From Duganella sp. SG902 (GTDB taxonomy: Bacteria > Pseudomonadota > Gammaproteobacteria > Burkholderiales > Burkholderiaceae_D), in the NCBI RefSeq assembly GCF_013376005.1, contig NZ_JABMJK010000002.1, forward strand, positions 643,098-707,097: 64,000 nucleotides of DNA, in the 5' to 3' direction. A program made the translations under genes and the position numbers. How positions within the stretch are numbered: position 1 is the stretch's first letter; each line of letters opens with the position of its first letter. Below, piece by piece: positions 36,247 through 45,408 of the stretch. The notes beneath the pieces were generated by a model. That model was not told the DNA's origin. It did not search any database and was given only the letters and a program-made list of their open reading frames with translations.

Positions 36247-36749
36247 ACCGGCGGCAGCTGGATTTGTTCCTTGCGGGCGGCCATGGCCTCGCCCAGCTCC
36301 TCCAGGTCCAGCTTGGCCTTGCGCACTTTCGGGAACATCTCGCCTTCCTCCTCCTCGACGTGATGGTCGATCATCTCCGACAGCACCTTGACCTTGGCGT
36401 CGAACAGGTCGTCGGTCGGCTCCATGGACTGGATCTGGGCGATCAAATCCTTGGCCGAGGCGTGCTCGACGATGGCCTCGTCCATCATGTCTTCTTCCTT
36501 GATGGCCTTGCGCACTGCCGGATAGAAGATCTCCTCCTCGATCATGGTGTGCTTGGTCAGCTCTTCGCAGATCTGCAGGGCGAGCTTGTGCTTGCTGACG
36601 TGGGCGCGGTCGCCCAGCTCTTCATACTGCTCGAACAGCGCCTTGACGTTCTCGTGGTCTTCCGTCAGCAGCGCGATGGCGTCTTGCGGTTGGGTTTCGG
36701 TCGGAATAGGTTTAGGGATCTTGCCCGAAGATTGGGAAGTGGTTCTCAT
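36243..36749 (-). CDS. Hemerythrin HHE-domain protein
   Basis: A 168-residue protein with a bacterial hemerythrin/HHE cation-binding domain, a four-helix bundle holding a non-haem di-iron site for O2, NO or iron. Ligand segments are ALLTEDHENVKALFEQYEEL, HTMIEEEIFYPAVR, VEHASAKDLIAQI and IDHHVEEEEGEMFPKVRK. The first 30 residues are polar and probably disordered. AAGGAG stands at correct distance before ATG 36749, which fixes the start; upstream in-frame codons are not supported. The stop overlaps that of the CoaD-HD gene. It may serve NO or oxidative stress defence. Confidence 0.93.
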   Translation of the reverse strand: MRTTSQSSGKIPKPIPTETQPQDAIALLTEDHENVKALFEQYEELGDRAHVSKHKLALQICEELTKHTMIEEEIFYPAVRKAIKEEDMMDEAIVEHASAKDLIAQIQSMEPTDDLFDAKVKVLSEMIDHHVEEEEGEMFPKVRKAKLDLEELGEAMAARKEQIQLPPV

Positions 36750-36843
36750 GTCGGCTCCTTGCGTGGCTAATGAAACAGGCGGGACTACCAAACCAGTCTA
36801 GAAGTCCCTCCCACGCCGGTCTGTGCGCCGGACCACGCTCCGT

Positions 36844-37323
36844 CTACGGCGCCAGACGGGTGAACACGAAGTCGTGGTTTTTGACCAGCGCCTGATGGCA
36901 GCCCCAGCAGGTTTGGTGCTGGGCCTCGTCGGCCGGTTTGCCGTTGATGAATCGACCGAAGCCCCAGCCGCCGGTGCTGGCGTATTTTTTGGAGTCCTTG
37001 ACCATCACTTGCACCGTGCTGGCCGCGCCCGGCACGTAGGCGGCCGGCGATTCGGTCGATTGCACGTGCTTCCACGCCAGCTTGACCAGCACCGTGCCGT
37101 CGGGGAAGGGGAGTTGGTTCTTTTCAATCGCCGCCATGGCGACCGGGTTGCCGACCACCACGCGCAACTCGTCCAGCGGCGGCGTTTCATGCGCCGGGGC
37201 GATGAATTGCCATTTGCGGTAGCCGTCAGGCAGGGTGACGCCGTAGATCGGCGAGGCGTTGTTGGGCGCGGCGTGCGCCAGGCCGGCCGCGGCCAGCAGC
37301 AGGGCGGTAATGATAGCTTTCAT
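36844..37323 (-). CDS. Cytochrome P460-family c-type haem protein
   Basis: A 159-residue exported protein with signal peptide MKAIITALLLAAAGLAHA. The covalent haem-binding motif is CWGCH near the C-terminus (QTCWGCHQALVKNHDFVFT), with the family segment LPDGYRKWQFIAPAHE at the start and GTVLVKLAWKH in the middle. Cytochromes P460 oxidise hydroxylamine or NO, though many members are uncharacterised. In P460s an unusual Lys-haem crosslink occurs; whether a lysine in KWQF or KLAWK takes this role cannot be told. AGGAG precedes ATG 37323. It is upstream of the hemerythrin gene on the same strand. Confidence 0.9.
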   Translation of the reverse strand: MKAIITALLLAAAGLAHAAPNNASPIYGVTLPDGYRKWQFIAPAHETPPLDELRVVVGNPVAMAAIEKNQLPFPDGTVLVKLAWKHVQSTESPAAYVPGAASTVQVMVKDSKKYASTGGWGFGRFINGKPADEAQHQTCWGCHQALVKNHDFVFTRLAP

Positions 37324-37362
37324 GGAATCTCCTGGGCAAACGGCGCTGAGGCCGTCATTGGC

Positions 37363-38085
37363 TCAGAACCGGTTCCAATTATTCCGTCTATGCTCGGTGG
37401 CGTCTTTCATCAAATGGCTAGCGCGCAGCTCATCCTTTGGAGTTAGCGCGTCGCCCAGCTGCACCGTCATGGCCAGTTCCTGGATGGCGGGTGGGTACTC
37501 GTGCTCGGCGGCCTCTTCCAGCCACTGGCGGGCGCGCGCGCGATCCCGCACCACGCCGACGCCTTCGTTGTAGATGTTGGACAGCAGGAACATCGCATGC
37601 GCGTTCCCCAGCTCGCTGGCGTGCGACAGCCAGCGCGCCGCCGCCGCGTCGTCGCGCGCCACGCCATCGCCGTTCTTGTACAGCAGGCCCAGGGCCAGCG
37701 CCGCCCTGGCGTGCTGTTGCTTGGCGGCCATGGTGTACCACGGCGCCGCGGCCGCCGGCTCCGCCGGCGCGCCCGGCACGCCGACGCGCAGCATTTCACC
37801 GAGCTGGAACGCCGCCTCCGTGTCGCCGCCGCGCGCCGCCAGCTCGAACAGCTTGAGCGCGTCGTCACGCTGCTTCGGCCGCGCCTGGTACAAGATGGCC
37901 AGCTCGCGCTGCGCCACCGGCATGTCCTGTTCGGCCCAACGCATCAGCTTGCGCTCGGCGTGGGCGTCGGCTTCCTGTTTGGCCTTCATGCCGACGACTT
38001 CGATCTGGGCGGAGGTCGGTTTCTCCTGCTGGATCTGGCAACCGAACAGCAGGGCCGAACTCAGCAATACGGTCAGGGCGCGCAT
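37363..38085 (-). CDS. Sel1-repeat (SEL1-like TPR) lipoprotein
   Basis: A 240-residue lipoprotein: signal peptide MRALTVLLSSALLFGC with lipobox cysteine at position 16. It then has a helical solenoid with Sel1/TPR-like repeats of about 36 residues: DDALKLFELAARGGDTEAAFQLGEML, PWYTMAAKQQHARAALALGLLYKNG, ARWLSHASELGNAHAMFLLSNIYNEG and RQWLEEAAEHEYPPAIQELA. Such proteins are protein-interaction scaffolds. It begins 2 bases after the CpdB-like gene ends, so the two are likely co-transcribed and act in the periplasm, perhaps at the same membrane. Confidence 0.9.
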   Translation of the reverse strand: MRALTVLLSSALLFGCQIQQEKPTSAQIEVVGMKAKQEADAHAERKLMRWAEQDMPVAQRELAILYQARPKQRDDALKLFELAARGGDTEAAFQLGEMLRVGVPGAPAEPAAAAPWYTMAAKQQHARAALALGLLYKNGDGVARDDAAAARWLSHASELGNAHAMFLLSNIYNEGVGVVRDRARARQWLEEAAEHEYPPAIQELAMTVQLGDALTPKDELRASHLMKDATEHRRNNWNRF

Positions 38086-38087
38086 GC

Positions 38088-40187
38088 TTATTTGCTCAGG
38101 TCGATGGTGTACTTGGCGAAGCCGCTGGCATCCAGCCCGCCCTCGGCCGTGACGGCGGTGATGCCGCTGCTCTTCGCCAATGCCAGATGGCCCGGCGCCG
38201 AGCGCAGGATCACCGGGCCGGCGGTCGCCACCTTCACAAAGCTCCAGCTGCGCGCGCTGCCGTTGCCGGCCAGCGTGACCTTGCCGCTGGCCGCGCCCAG
38301 CGCCGACAGGTAGTTGCTGACCACGCTCTGGTTGGCGTCCGGCGACTTGATGATGGTCTTGCTGCCGTCGATGCCCGGCACCGCGCCGCCGCCGCCCGCG
38401 CGGTAATCGTTGGTGGCGACGATGAAGTCGTCGCCATCGGCCACCGCCTTGCCCTGGTAAGTCAGGTTGACGATGCGGCTGCCGGCCGGCTTGGTGACGT
38501 CGATCTGGTAGGTCAACGCATTGTTTTCGGCATAGAACACGTCGTAGTTGTAGATGGTGCCGTAGGATGGCACCAGATCCTGCTCGCTGGTCCGGGCCGG
38601 ATCGATCTGGCCGAACTGTTTGGCCGACGCCTCCAGCCAGTTCCTCAGGTCGGAACCCTTGATCTTGACCGCCTGCAGGTTGTTGTTCGAATACAGGTAG
38701 AGATCGCCCGGATTGCGCACCTGCAGGCCGACCGGCGCGGCGGCCGAGGCGCCCGGCGCCACGTCGGTGAAGTCGGAAGGACCGTTGCGGCCGGCCTTGA
38801 ACGGCGCGCTGCACGAGATCACCGGGATGTTCTTGTAGCTGGCAAGGGTGGCGTCGGTGCTGGTGGCGATGAAGTTCTTCACGTAGGCCAGCTGCGCCTG
38901 GTTCACCAGCTGGATCGCGGTCACGTCGCCGGCCAGCGCGAAGTAGGACGACATCTCGAAGTCGGTGCTCACCCCCAGCGGCTGCCTGGCGTAGGCGATG
39001 GTGGCCGCGTGCTCGGCGGCCACCAGTGGCGCCACGCTGCTGTCGGCGGCGATGTTGGTGCTGCCGTCGGTGTACTTGAAGCCGCGCGATTCCACCGTGG
39101 TCTTGGCCGGCTGCACCACCCACTTGCCGCCGGTGTAGGCCAGCGTCAGCTTGATGATGCCGAGGCGACGGCCCCAGCTCTGCGCCATCACGGTCGGCAC
39201 GCCGTTGACGAAGCCGTTGATGGCGTCGATCTTGGCGCTGGCCGGGAAGGCGGCGAACGAGGGATCGAGCGCGGCGGCGCCGGTCTCCTTGCCTTTCGGG
39301 AAGATCAGGTGCGAGTGGCCGATCATCAGCGCGTCGATGCCGGTGCTGGTCAGGTGGTAGGAACCGTTTTCCATCTTCGGGCTGTAGCTGCTGGGGTCGA
39401 GGCCGCCATGCGACAGCGCCACCACCAGGTCGGCGCCCTTGCCGCGCAGCTCAGGCACGTACTGTTTGGCGGCTTCCTGCACGCCGGTGACCGCCACCTT
39501 GCCGGCCAAGTTCTTCTGGTCCCACTCGAGGATCTGCGGCGGCACAAAGCTCATGATGCCGATGTTCAGTTTCACGTCCAGCTTGCCGCCGTCCGGCGTC
39601 ACCGCCGAGAAGGTGCGCGGCAGCAGCGTATAGGGCTGCACGATGGGCTTGCCGCTGGCCACGCCGGTGACGTTGGTCAGCACCAGCGGGAACGAGGGCG
39701 CGCCGCAGGTGCCGCTGGGCTTGCTCACGCCCGGAATGCCGAAGTCGGTGTTGGTGACCTGGCTCAGGTAGGGCAGGCCGTAGTTGAACTCATGGTTGCC
39801 GAAGCCGCCGCCGTCGAACTTCATGGCGTTCATGACCTTGTGCACGGCCAGCGTGTCGCCGCAGGGGATGGGCTTGGTGACGGCTTGCAGGTCGCCCAGC
39901 AGCGTGCCTTGTATCGTGTCGCCGTCATCCAGCAGCACGTTGTTCGGGTTTTCCGCGCGCGCGGCCTTGACCAGCGACGCGGTGCGCTCCAGGCCCAGAC
40001 TGGTGTCCTCGGCCAGCGAGTAATAGTTGTAACTCATCACGTTGGCGTGGATGTCGGTGGTTTCCAGCAGCGCCAGGGTGACGGTGGTGCCTTCCGGGAT
40101 CGCCGGCGTGGCCACGCCATTATCGCCGCCGCACGCCGCCAGGCCGGCGGCGCTCATGGCGGCCAGCATCACCAGATTCTTGTTCAT
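38088..40187 (-). CDS. Bifunctional 2',3'-cyclic-nucleotide phosphodiesterase/3'-nucleotidase (CpdB-like)
   Basis: A 699-residue periplasmic enzyme; the N-terminus MNKNLVMLAAMSAAGLAAC ends in a lipobox cysteine (Cys19). The calcineurin-like phosphoesterase core has LLETTDIHANV (metal ligands), LLDDGDTIQGT, FGNHEFNYG and ALSHGG. The C-terminal 5'-nucleotidase domain carries LYLYSNNNLQAVKIKGSDL and VATNDYRAGGGG. It hydrolyses 2',3'-cyclic nucleotides and 3'-nucleotides to scavenge phosphate and nucleosides. CpdB is more usual as a free periplasmic protein, so lipidation here would be a variation. It precedes the Sel1 lipoprotein gene. Confidence 0.93.
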   Translation of the reverse strand: MNKNLVMLAAMSAAGLAACGGDNGVATPAIPEGTTVTLALLETTDIHANVMSYNYYSLAEDTSLGLERTASLVKAARAENPNNVLLDDGDTIQGTLLGDLQAVTKPIPCGDTLAVHKVMNAMKFDGGGFGNHEFNYGLPYLSQVTNTDFGIPGVSKPSGTCGAPSFPLVLTNVTGVASGKPIVQPYTLLPRTFSAVTPDGGKLDVKLNIGIMSFVPPQILEWDQKNLAGKVAVTGVQEAAKQYVPELRGKGADLVVALSHGGLDPSSYSPKMENGSYHLTSTGIDALMIGHSHLIFPKGKETGAAALDPSFAAFPASAKIDAINGFVNGVPTVMAQSWGRRLGIIKLTLAYTGGKWVVQPAKTTVESRGFKYTDGSTNIAADSSVAPLVAAEHAATIAYARQPLGVSTDFEMSSYFALAGDVTAIQLVNQAQLAYVKNFIATSTDATLASYKNIPVISCSAPFKAGRNGPSDFTDVAPGASAAAPVGLQVRNPGDLYLYSNNNLQAVKIKGSDLRNWLEASAKQFGQIDPARTSEQDLVPSYGTIYNYDVFYAENNALTYQIDVTKPAGSRIVNLTYQGKAVADGDDFIVATNDYRAGGGGAVPGIDGSKTIIKSPDANQSVVSNYLSALGAASGKVTLAGNGSARSWSFVKVATAGPVILRSAPGHLALAKSSGITAVTAEGGLDASGFAKYTIDLSK

Positions 40188-40263
40188 CGCAACCTCGAAG
40201 AAGGGGAAAATTCAAGGTTGCGACTTTAGCCAGTTATCGTGACAGCACCATGACATCACGCAA

Positions 40264-41973
40264 TCAATATGCCCAGTACGGCCCGGTCTTGCCGGCCACG
40301 GATGCGTCTTCCATCACCACGAACACGCGCCGGCCGTAGAAGAAGGGCATGCCCCAGTCAAAGTAATTGCCGGCGGTACTGCTGCTGCCGACCGTGCCGC
40401 CCACCTGCGCCGCCGTGATGGTCGATGGCAGGCTGACCAGGTTCACCACGTTGAAGTTGATGGTGCCGCTGGCGCTGCCGTCGGCGGCGGTGTTGGTGGC
40501 GCTCAGGGACAGGGTCGAGGCCGGGCAGTAGAAGTCGCCGCCCGAGCATTGACGGATGCTGCTGTCGGTGAAGAAATAGCCGTTGGAGCCGCTGTCGATG
40601 AAGCTGGCGCTGTAGGCCTTGCCTTTATAGGTGGTGGTGAAGTCGCCGTTGCCGTTGGCCTTGTAGATGGTCTCGCCGCCGATGGTGTTGTTGCTTTGCG
40701 TGTTGACGCCGAACACCAGCGTGCCGTTGACCGAGGTCAGGCCGGCCGTGCCGACCGCCGGCATGGTGATCAGCAAGCCGTTGTTGTTGCTGGCGAAGGA
40801 GGCCACCGGGTTGCTGATCTGCCGCGACAGCGGCATGGTGCTGGGCGCGCAACCGCCGTTGGCGCAGGCGTAGTAGATGCCGCTGACCGCCGTGTTCACG
40901 CAGGCGGCGCCGCAATCCTGCCTGAACATGCCGACGCCAAGTATGCCCTTGGCGCCCAGGGCCGACAGGCTGCCGATGTTGGCGCCGGCGCTGCTGCAGG
41001 TGGACGGCGTGCTGGTGTAGCTGGCGCCGCTGTCGCCGATCACCTGGATCGAAATGCCGGCCGCCACCTCGTCCGCGATCCTGACGTCGGCCTGCCGCAC
41101 CGCGCCCCAGGTGTAGCCGCTGATGAACTTGCCGCATTCGCCGGCGTCGTCGCCGGACGGCGTGGCCACGGCCGGCAGCGCCAGCGCGCTGTCGAGCTGG
41201 CCGGCCAGCAGACGCAGGCCGTAGGAGCCGGTGTCGAGCTGCACGTGGTCGATGGTCTGGCAAATGCTGGTGCCTGGGCGGCACACGGTGACGCTGACGT
41301 AAGGCACGTTGATGACGCCGCTGGCGCCGCTCGGGCCGTTGTCGACCACGATGGCGGTGCTGTTGCTGAGGGCGGCGGTGACGCTGAGCGCCGCGCTGCC
41401 GCTGGCCGTGCCGCCGTCGCCACTGCACGTCATGCTGTAGGTGAAGCTGCCGGCCTCGGTGGGCGAGATCGTCACCGAGCCGGCGGTGGCCTTGGCGCCG
41501 CTCCACGCGCCGCTGGCGGTGCAGCTGGCGGCGTTGGCCGAGGACCAGCTCAGCACCGTCGTTTGCGCGGTGCTGATGTTGGCCGGCGCCAGCGTCAGGC
41601 TGACGGAGGGCGTGGGCGGCGGCGTGCTGACGGTCACCACGGCGGTGCTGCTGGCGCTGCCGCAGGTGAGCGTGTAGCTGGCCGTGCCGGCCGCGCCGAC
41701 CGTGACGTTTTGCGTTCCGCTGCTGGCCACCGCGCCGCTCCAGGCGCCGGAGGCGGTGCAGCCGCTCGATGGCGGGTTGGCCACGCTCCACGTCAGGCGG
41801 ATGACCTGGCCGCTGGTGGTGGCGGTCGGGGTGGCGGCGATGCTGATCACCGGCGTCGGCTGGGCCGCCGCCGCGGTGCTGCCGGTGCTGGCGGCGTCGG
41901 ACGAACCGCCACCGCCGCCGCACGCGGCCATGGTCAGGCAGAGCAGGACGCCCGCCAGTGACGAATATTTCAT
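40264..41973 (-). CDS. DUF3443-family secreted lipoprotein with two Ig-like repeats
   Basis: A 569-residue exported protein with a lipobox (LLCLTMAAC, Cys18) and a Gly/Ser/Ala linker. Two bacterial Ig-like repeats follow (about 40-115 and 120-200), each with TASGAWSGA. The C-terminal 350 residues match DUF3443: INVPYVSVTVCRPGTSICQTIDHVQLDTGSYGLRLLAGQL, ECGKFISGYTWGAVRQADVRIA, GILGVGMFRQDCG and SGSNGYFF. The fold is reminiscent of aspartic-protease-like proteins, including DTGS, but that is inference. It is 9 bases downstream of the DUF2844 gene, its usual partner in Burkholderiales. Function is unknown. Confidence 0.9.
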   Translation of the reverse strand: MKYSSLAGVLLCLTMAACGGGGGSSDAASTGSTAAAAQPTPVISIAATPTATTSGQVIRLTWSVANPPSSGCTASGAWSGAVASSGTQNVTVGAAGTASYTLTCGSASSTAVVTVSTPPPTPSVSLTLAPANISTAQTTVLSWSSANAASCTASGAWSGAKATAGSVTISPTEAGSFTYSMTCSGDGGTASGSAALSVTAALSNSTAIVVDNGPSGASGVINVPYVSVTVCRPGTSICQTIDHVQLDTGSYGLRLLAGQLDSALALPAVATPSGDDAGECGKFISGYTWGAVRQADVRIADEVAAGISIQVIGDSGASYTSTPSTCSSAGANIGSLSALGAKGILGVGMFRQDCGAACVNTAVSGIYYACANGGCAPSTMPLSRQISNPVASFASNNNGLLITMPAVGTAGLTSVNGTLVFGVNTQSNNTIGGETIYKANGNGDFTTTYKGKAYSASFIDSGSNGYFFTDSSIRQCSGGDFYCPASTLSLSATNTAADGSASGTINFNVVNLVSLPSTITAAQVGGTVGSSSTAGNYFDWGMPFFYGRRVFVVMEDASVAGKTGPYWAY

Positions 41974-41982
41974 GTGGCTCCC

Positions 41983-42453
41983 TTATTCCATGGTGCCGGT
42001 GTCGAAGCCGGCCGGCAGGGCGCTGGGCAGCCACGCCTGGCCGGCGTAGGCGCGCATGTGGCCGTTGGAGACGATCACCACGTCGGACTGGTCGACCGCC
42101 AGCTGCGAATGGCCGGCCTTGGGACGCTTGGCGGCATTGCTGGTCATGACGCTGAACTTGTCGCCCAGCAGGGTGCGCAGATCGGGCAGGCTGGGGCCTT
42201 TCCAGCTGACGGCGAACACCACGCCGCTGGCGTCGCTGTACTCGCGCACCACGGTGCCGCTGTCGAGCGTGGACTGGGTGACGGTGTACACCGGTTCGCC
42301 GGCGTTGGCATTGGCGGCGGCCAGGCTGCGCGCCGCCTGCCGCGCCTGGGTGGTGGCGGTGCCAAAGTTGGACGGGGCGCTGCCCAGCGCCGCCCAGGCC
42401 AGCGCGCCTTGCAGCAAGGTAAGGAACAACATCAGGGTGAATGCGCGGTGCAT
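41983..42453 (-). CDS. DUF2844-family exported protein
   Basis: A 156-residue exported protein from ATG 42453 (MHRAFTLMLFLTLLQGALAWAALG), with GGAGTG about 6 bases before. The mature part has SNFGTATTQARQAARS, VREYSDASGVVFAVSWKGPSLPDL and a hydrophilic C-terminus, matching DUF2844. It forms a pair with the DUF3443 gene, which starts 9 bases after it. In Burkholderiales these two families are commonly adjacent, suggesting a joint envelope function that has not been defined to my knowledge. Confidence 0.88.
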   Translation of the reverse strand: MHRAFTLMLFLTLLQGALAWAALGSAPSNFGTATTQARQAARSLAAANANAGEPVYTVTQSTLDSGTVVREYSDASGVVFAVSWKGPSLPDLRTLLGDKFSVMTSNAAKRPKAGHSQLAVDQSDVVIVSNGHMRAYAGQAWLPSALPAGFDTGTME

Positions 42454-42537
42454 CGAACACTCCATTGCCTAAAACTAATCCGAGGCAAGTGTAGAACGGC
42501 CGGGCGTTGGGTTGGGTTAGCGAGATGTAAGCAAACG

Positions 42538-42834
42538 TTACCTGGAGGGCGGCTGCTGGGTGTAGATCACCACAGGCGGCTGGGCGGCGGGCGGCGGGGA
42601 CTTGGGCACGGCATTGTTGAGCACGAAAGTGATCACCGTCAGAAAGGTGCCGCCGAGGACAATCGCGGTGCCGACCACCCACTTGATCATGTCGGCGAAA
42701 CCCTTGTGCATCTGGATCTCCAAGGCGGCGAGATCGGCCTTGGTGGCGGTTTGCTCCAGGCGCGCCTCGATGTTGGCCAGGCGCTCACGCGTCTCGGCGG
42801 CGAATTCCTCAAGTTTGACGACTCTGGCTTCCAT
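42538..42834 (-). CDS. Small membrane protein with N-terminal coiled coil
   Basis: A 98-residue protein: residues 1-45 form a helical coiled coil (VKLEEFAAETRERLANIEARLEQTATKADL), a single membrane helix spans about 52-72 (VVGTAIVLGGTFLTVITFVL), and a Pro-rich tail follows (KSPPPAAQPPVV). The layout recalls small coiled-coil membrane proteins of the DUF1640 type, but I do not assign a family. It stands alone between the DUF2844 gene and the TonB receptor gene on the same strand. Confidence 0.78.
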   Translation of the reverse strand: MEARVVKLEEFAAETRERLANIEARLEQTATKADLAALEIQMHKGFADMIKWVVGTAIVLGGTFLTVITFVLNNAVPKSPPPAAQPPVVIYTQQPPSR

Positions 42835-42898
42835 GCCTTGATATTAGCCAGCGCACGTGGTGACGTCCAGCGCGGCCGGACGTCACCCTTGATTTACA

Positions 42899-45286
42899 TC
42901 AGAACTTCACGTACAGACGGCCGAAGTAGGACGCGCCGTTCAGGCCGAACTGCACCGACTCGTACTTGAAGCCGTTGTCGGTCTCGTCCGGGTTCTGCGT
43001 GCTTGGATGGACGTTGAAGATGTTGTTGCCGCCAAACGAGAACTTCATGTTCTTGTTGATGGTGTAGGTGAACGCCAGGTCGGCCGAGGTTTTCGACTTG
43101 TAGTGCTGGTTCTCCACCCCGCCGGCGGTGCCGGTGTAGGTGCCCAGGGTTTGCGGGCCGAAGTGGATGATCTTCAGGTCGCTTTCCCACAGGTTGTGCA
43201 CGTAGTTGAAGCCCAGCGTCGCCTTCGAGCGCGGCGCGCCTTGCTCGATGTACAGGCGTTCCTTCTCCGACAGCAGCACGTCCTCATAGCCGCGCAGCGA
43301 GGCCGGCGCGTGGATGCCGGTCACCTCGGTCTTGCTGACGTTCATGGCCAGGAAGGTGGTCAGCTTGTCGGCGCCGAAGCTGGCCTTGTGCGAGGCGGTC
43401 AGGTCCAGGCCCTTGGTCTTGGTGTCGACCGAGTTGACGAAGAATTGCGCCTGGCCCACGCCCAGCGTGGCCAGCTTGGCTGCCAGGTCAGGATAGTTGC
43501 TCTCGTCGAAACGGCCCGACAGCACGATGCGGTCCTTGATCTTGATCTGGTACAGGTCGGCGGTGACCGACACGGCCTGGGTCGGGGTCCAGGTCGAGCC
43601 CAGCGTGAAGCTGGTCGACTTCTCTTCCTTCAGCTTGGGAATGCCGGCCAGGTTGGTGACCGCGCTGTTGTTCGGCGCCAGCACCACGTCGGTCGGCACG
43701 CCGCCGATGAAGTCGGTGAAGGTCGAGGAGAAGTACATCTGCTGCAGCGACGGCGCGCGGAAGCCGGTCGAGGCCGAACCGCGCAGCAGCACCGCCGGCG
43801 CCACGCGCCAGCTGCCGGCCAGCTTGCCGGTGGTGGTCGAGCCGAAGTCGCTGTATTTCTCGTGGCGCACCGCGCCTTGCGCCTTGACGGTGTCGGTCAG
43901 GTCCGCCTCGAGGTCGAGGTAGGCCGCCACGCTGTGGCGGTTGGCGTCCACCTGGTCGGCCGGCTGGAAGCCGGGGAAGCCCTGGCTGCCGGCGTTGCCG
44001 CCGGTGCCGACGCCGTCGGCGTCGATGTAGGAGCCCGGCTCGCCGGCGTAGATCTTGTAGTTCTCGTGGCGGTATTCGCCGCCGAAGGCGACGTTCAAGC
44101 CGCGCCCGACCAGGCCGTCGAAGTAGCGGTTGAAGTCGAGGTTGGTGGTCAGCTGTTCGAACTGGAAGCCGCCGGCGTTGAAGCTGGTCGGGCTGATGCC
44201 CTTGCCGCCGGCCAGCAGATCCTTGTTGGCGATCGACGCGTTCAGCGTGTTGCTGATGTCGTAGATCATCTTGTTCTTGCCGTAGGTCTGCGACAGGTCC
44301 ATATTCCACTCGCCCAGCTGGTTGCGGTGGCCGAGGATGGCGTACTGGTCGTCGATCTGCGCGTTGATGAACGGCACGAAGCCATTCGGGTACATGGCGG
44401 CCGAGTTGCGCGACGGGATGTCGTCGCTGCCGATGCCGCCGCGCGCCCACGCGCCCGAGGAGGCGTCGCGGCTTTGCGCGCCGGCCGTGAAGTACAGGCG
44501 GCCGCTGCCGGTGGTCGGCAGTTCGCCGTTCAGGTAGATCGTCTGGTTCTTGGTCTTGCTGTCGCCGATGGTGCGTGGATTGCCTTCCTCGGCGCGGTTG
44601 GAGCGGCCGCGGTCGAGGTATTCGCCGGTGATGCCGAGCACGCCGTTGTTGCCGATCTCAAAGCCGCAGTAGGCCGAGGCCAGGTAGTTCTTGCCGTCGC
44701 GCTTGCTGTACTCGCTAAAGCCGGCCACCGCTTCGCAGCCCTTGGATTTCTTCAGACCGATGTCCATCACGCCGGCGATCGCGTCTGAGCCGTACTGGGC
44801 GGCGGCGCCGTCGCGCAGCACTTGCACGTCCTTGATGGCCAGCATCGGGATGGCGTTCATGTCGGTGCCGGTGTTGCCGCGGTTGCGCGCGCCGAACAGG
44901 TTGACCAGCGCGGTGGTGTGGCGGCGCTTGCCGTTCACCAGCACCAGGGTCTGGTCCGAGCCGAGGCCGCGCAGGGCGGCGGAGTCGACCAGGTCGGCGC
45001 CGTCGGAGCCGGTCTGGCGGGTCGAGTTGAACGAAGGGGAAATATAGGTCAGGGTCTGGGCCAGGTCGAACTGGCCGCCGCTCTCGGCGGTCTTGGTCAG
45101 CGGAATCACGTCGACCGGCACCGTGGTGTCGGTGGCCGAGCTGGTGGCGCGGCGCGAACCGACGATGCTGACCGATTGCATGGCGTTGTCGGTGCTTTGT
45201 GCGTAGGTTTCAGCCGTCAGGGCCAGGGTAGAGGCGCCGTACAGGCTGAGCAAGACGGCTTTACGTAAGGTGGTAGTTGCGAACAC
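42899..45286 (-). CDS. TonB-dependent outer-membrane receptor
   Basis: A 795-residue outer-membrane importer. It has signal peptide MFATTTLRKAVLLSLYGASTLALTAETYAQ. The plug domain runs to about 185, with SVSIVGSRRATS as a TonB-box-like region and RGLGSDQTLVLVNGKRRHT. A 22-strand barrel ends in YFGRLYVKF, the aromatic C-terminus needed for insertion. GGGAGA precedes the GTG start at 45286. The ligand cannot be told: members of this type take up siderophores, oligosaccharides or peptides. No TonB/ExbBD, regulator or transporter gene is adjacent. Confidence 0.95.
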   Translation of the reverse strand: MFATTTLRKAVLLSLYGASTLALTAETYAQSTDNAMQSVSIVGSRRATSSATDTTVPVDVIPLTKTAESGGQFDLAQTLTYISPSFNSTRQTGSDGADLVDSAALRGLGSDQTLVLVNGKRRHTTALVNLFGARNRGNTGTDMNAIPMLAIKDVQVLRDGAAAQYGSDAIAGVMDIGLKKSKGCEAVAGFSEYSKRDGKNYLASAYCGFEIGNNGVLGITGEYLDRGRSNRAEEGNPRTIGDSKTKNQTIYLNGELPTTGSGRLYFTAGAQSRDASSGAWARGGIGSDDIPSRNSAAMYPNGFVPFINAQIDDQYAILGHRNQLGEWNMDLSQTYGKNKMIYDISNTLNASIANKDLLAGGKGISPTSFNAGGFQFEQLTTNLDFNRYFDGLVGRGLNVAFGGEYRHENYKIYAGEPGSYIDADGVGTGGNAGSQGFPGFQPADQVDANRHSVAAYLDLEADLTDTVKAQGAVRHEKYSDFGSTTTGKLAGSWRVAPAVLLRGSASTGFRAPSLQQMYFSSTFTDFIGGVPTDVVLAPNNSAVTNLAGIPKLKEEKSTSFTLGSTWTPTQAVSVTADLYQIKIKDRIVLSGRFDESNYPDLAAKLATLGVGQAQFFVNSVDTKTKGLDLTASHKASFGADKLTTFLAMNVSKTEVTGIHAPASLRGYEDVLLSEKERLYIEQGAPRSKATLGFNYVHNLWESDLKIIHFGPQTLGTYTGTAGGVENQHYKSKTSADLAFTYTINKNMKFSFGGNNIFNVHPSTQNPDETDNGFKYESVQFGLNGASYFGRLYVKF

Positions 45287-45408
45287 GTGTCGTCTCCCAT
45301 GAAAAATTTGATTTTATGCAAATTGGTCATATCGACAGGTGTTTTTGTAGCAATTCGACATGCAAACATTATTTTGTGTTGTATGCACGCGCCACCACTG
45401 GGTTTCCC

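Noticed and set aside
42899..45286. Possible SusC-like oligosaccharide receptor
   Set aside because: No SusD-like partner gene is nearby and the plug lacks a carboxypeptidase-like extension, so only a general TonB receptor call is supported.
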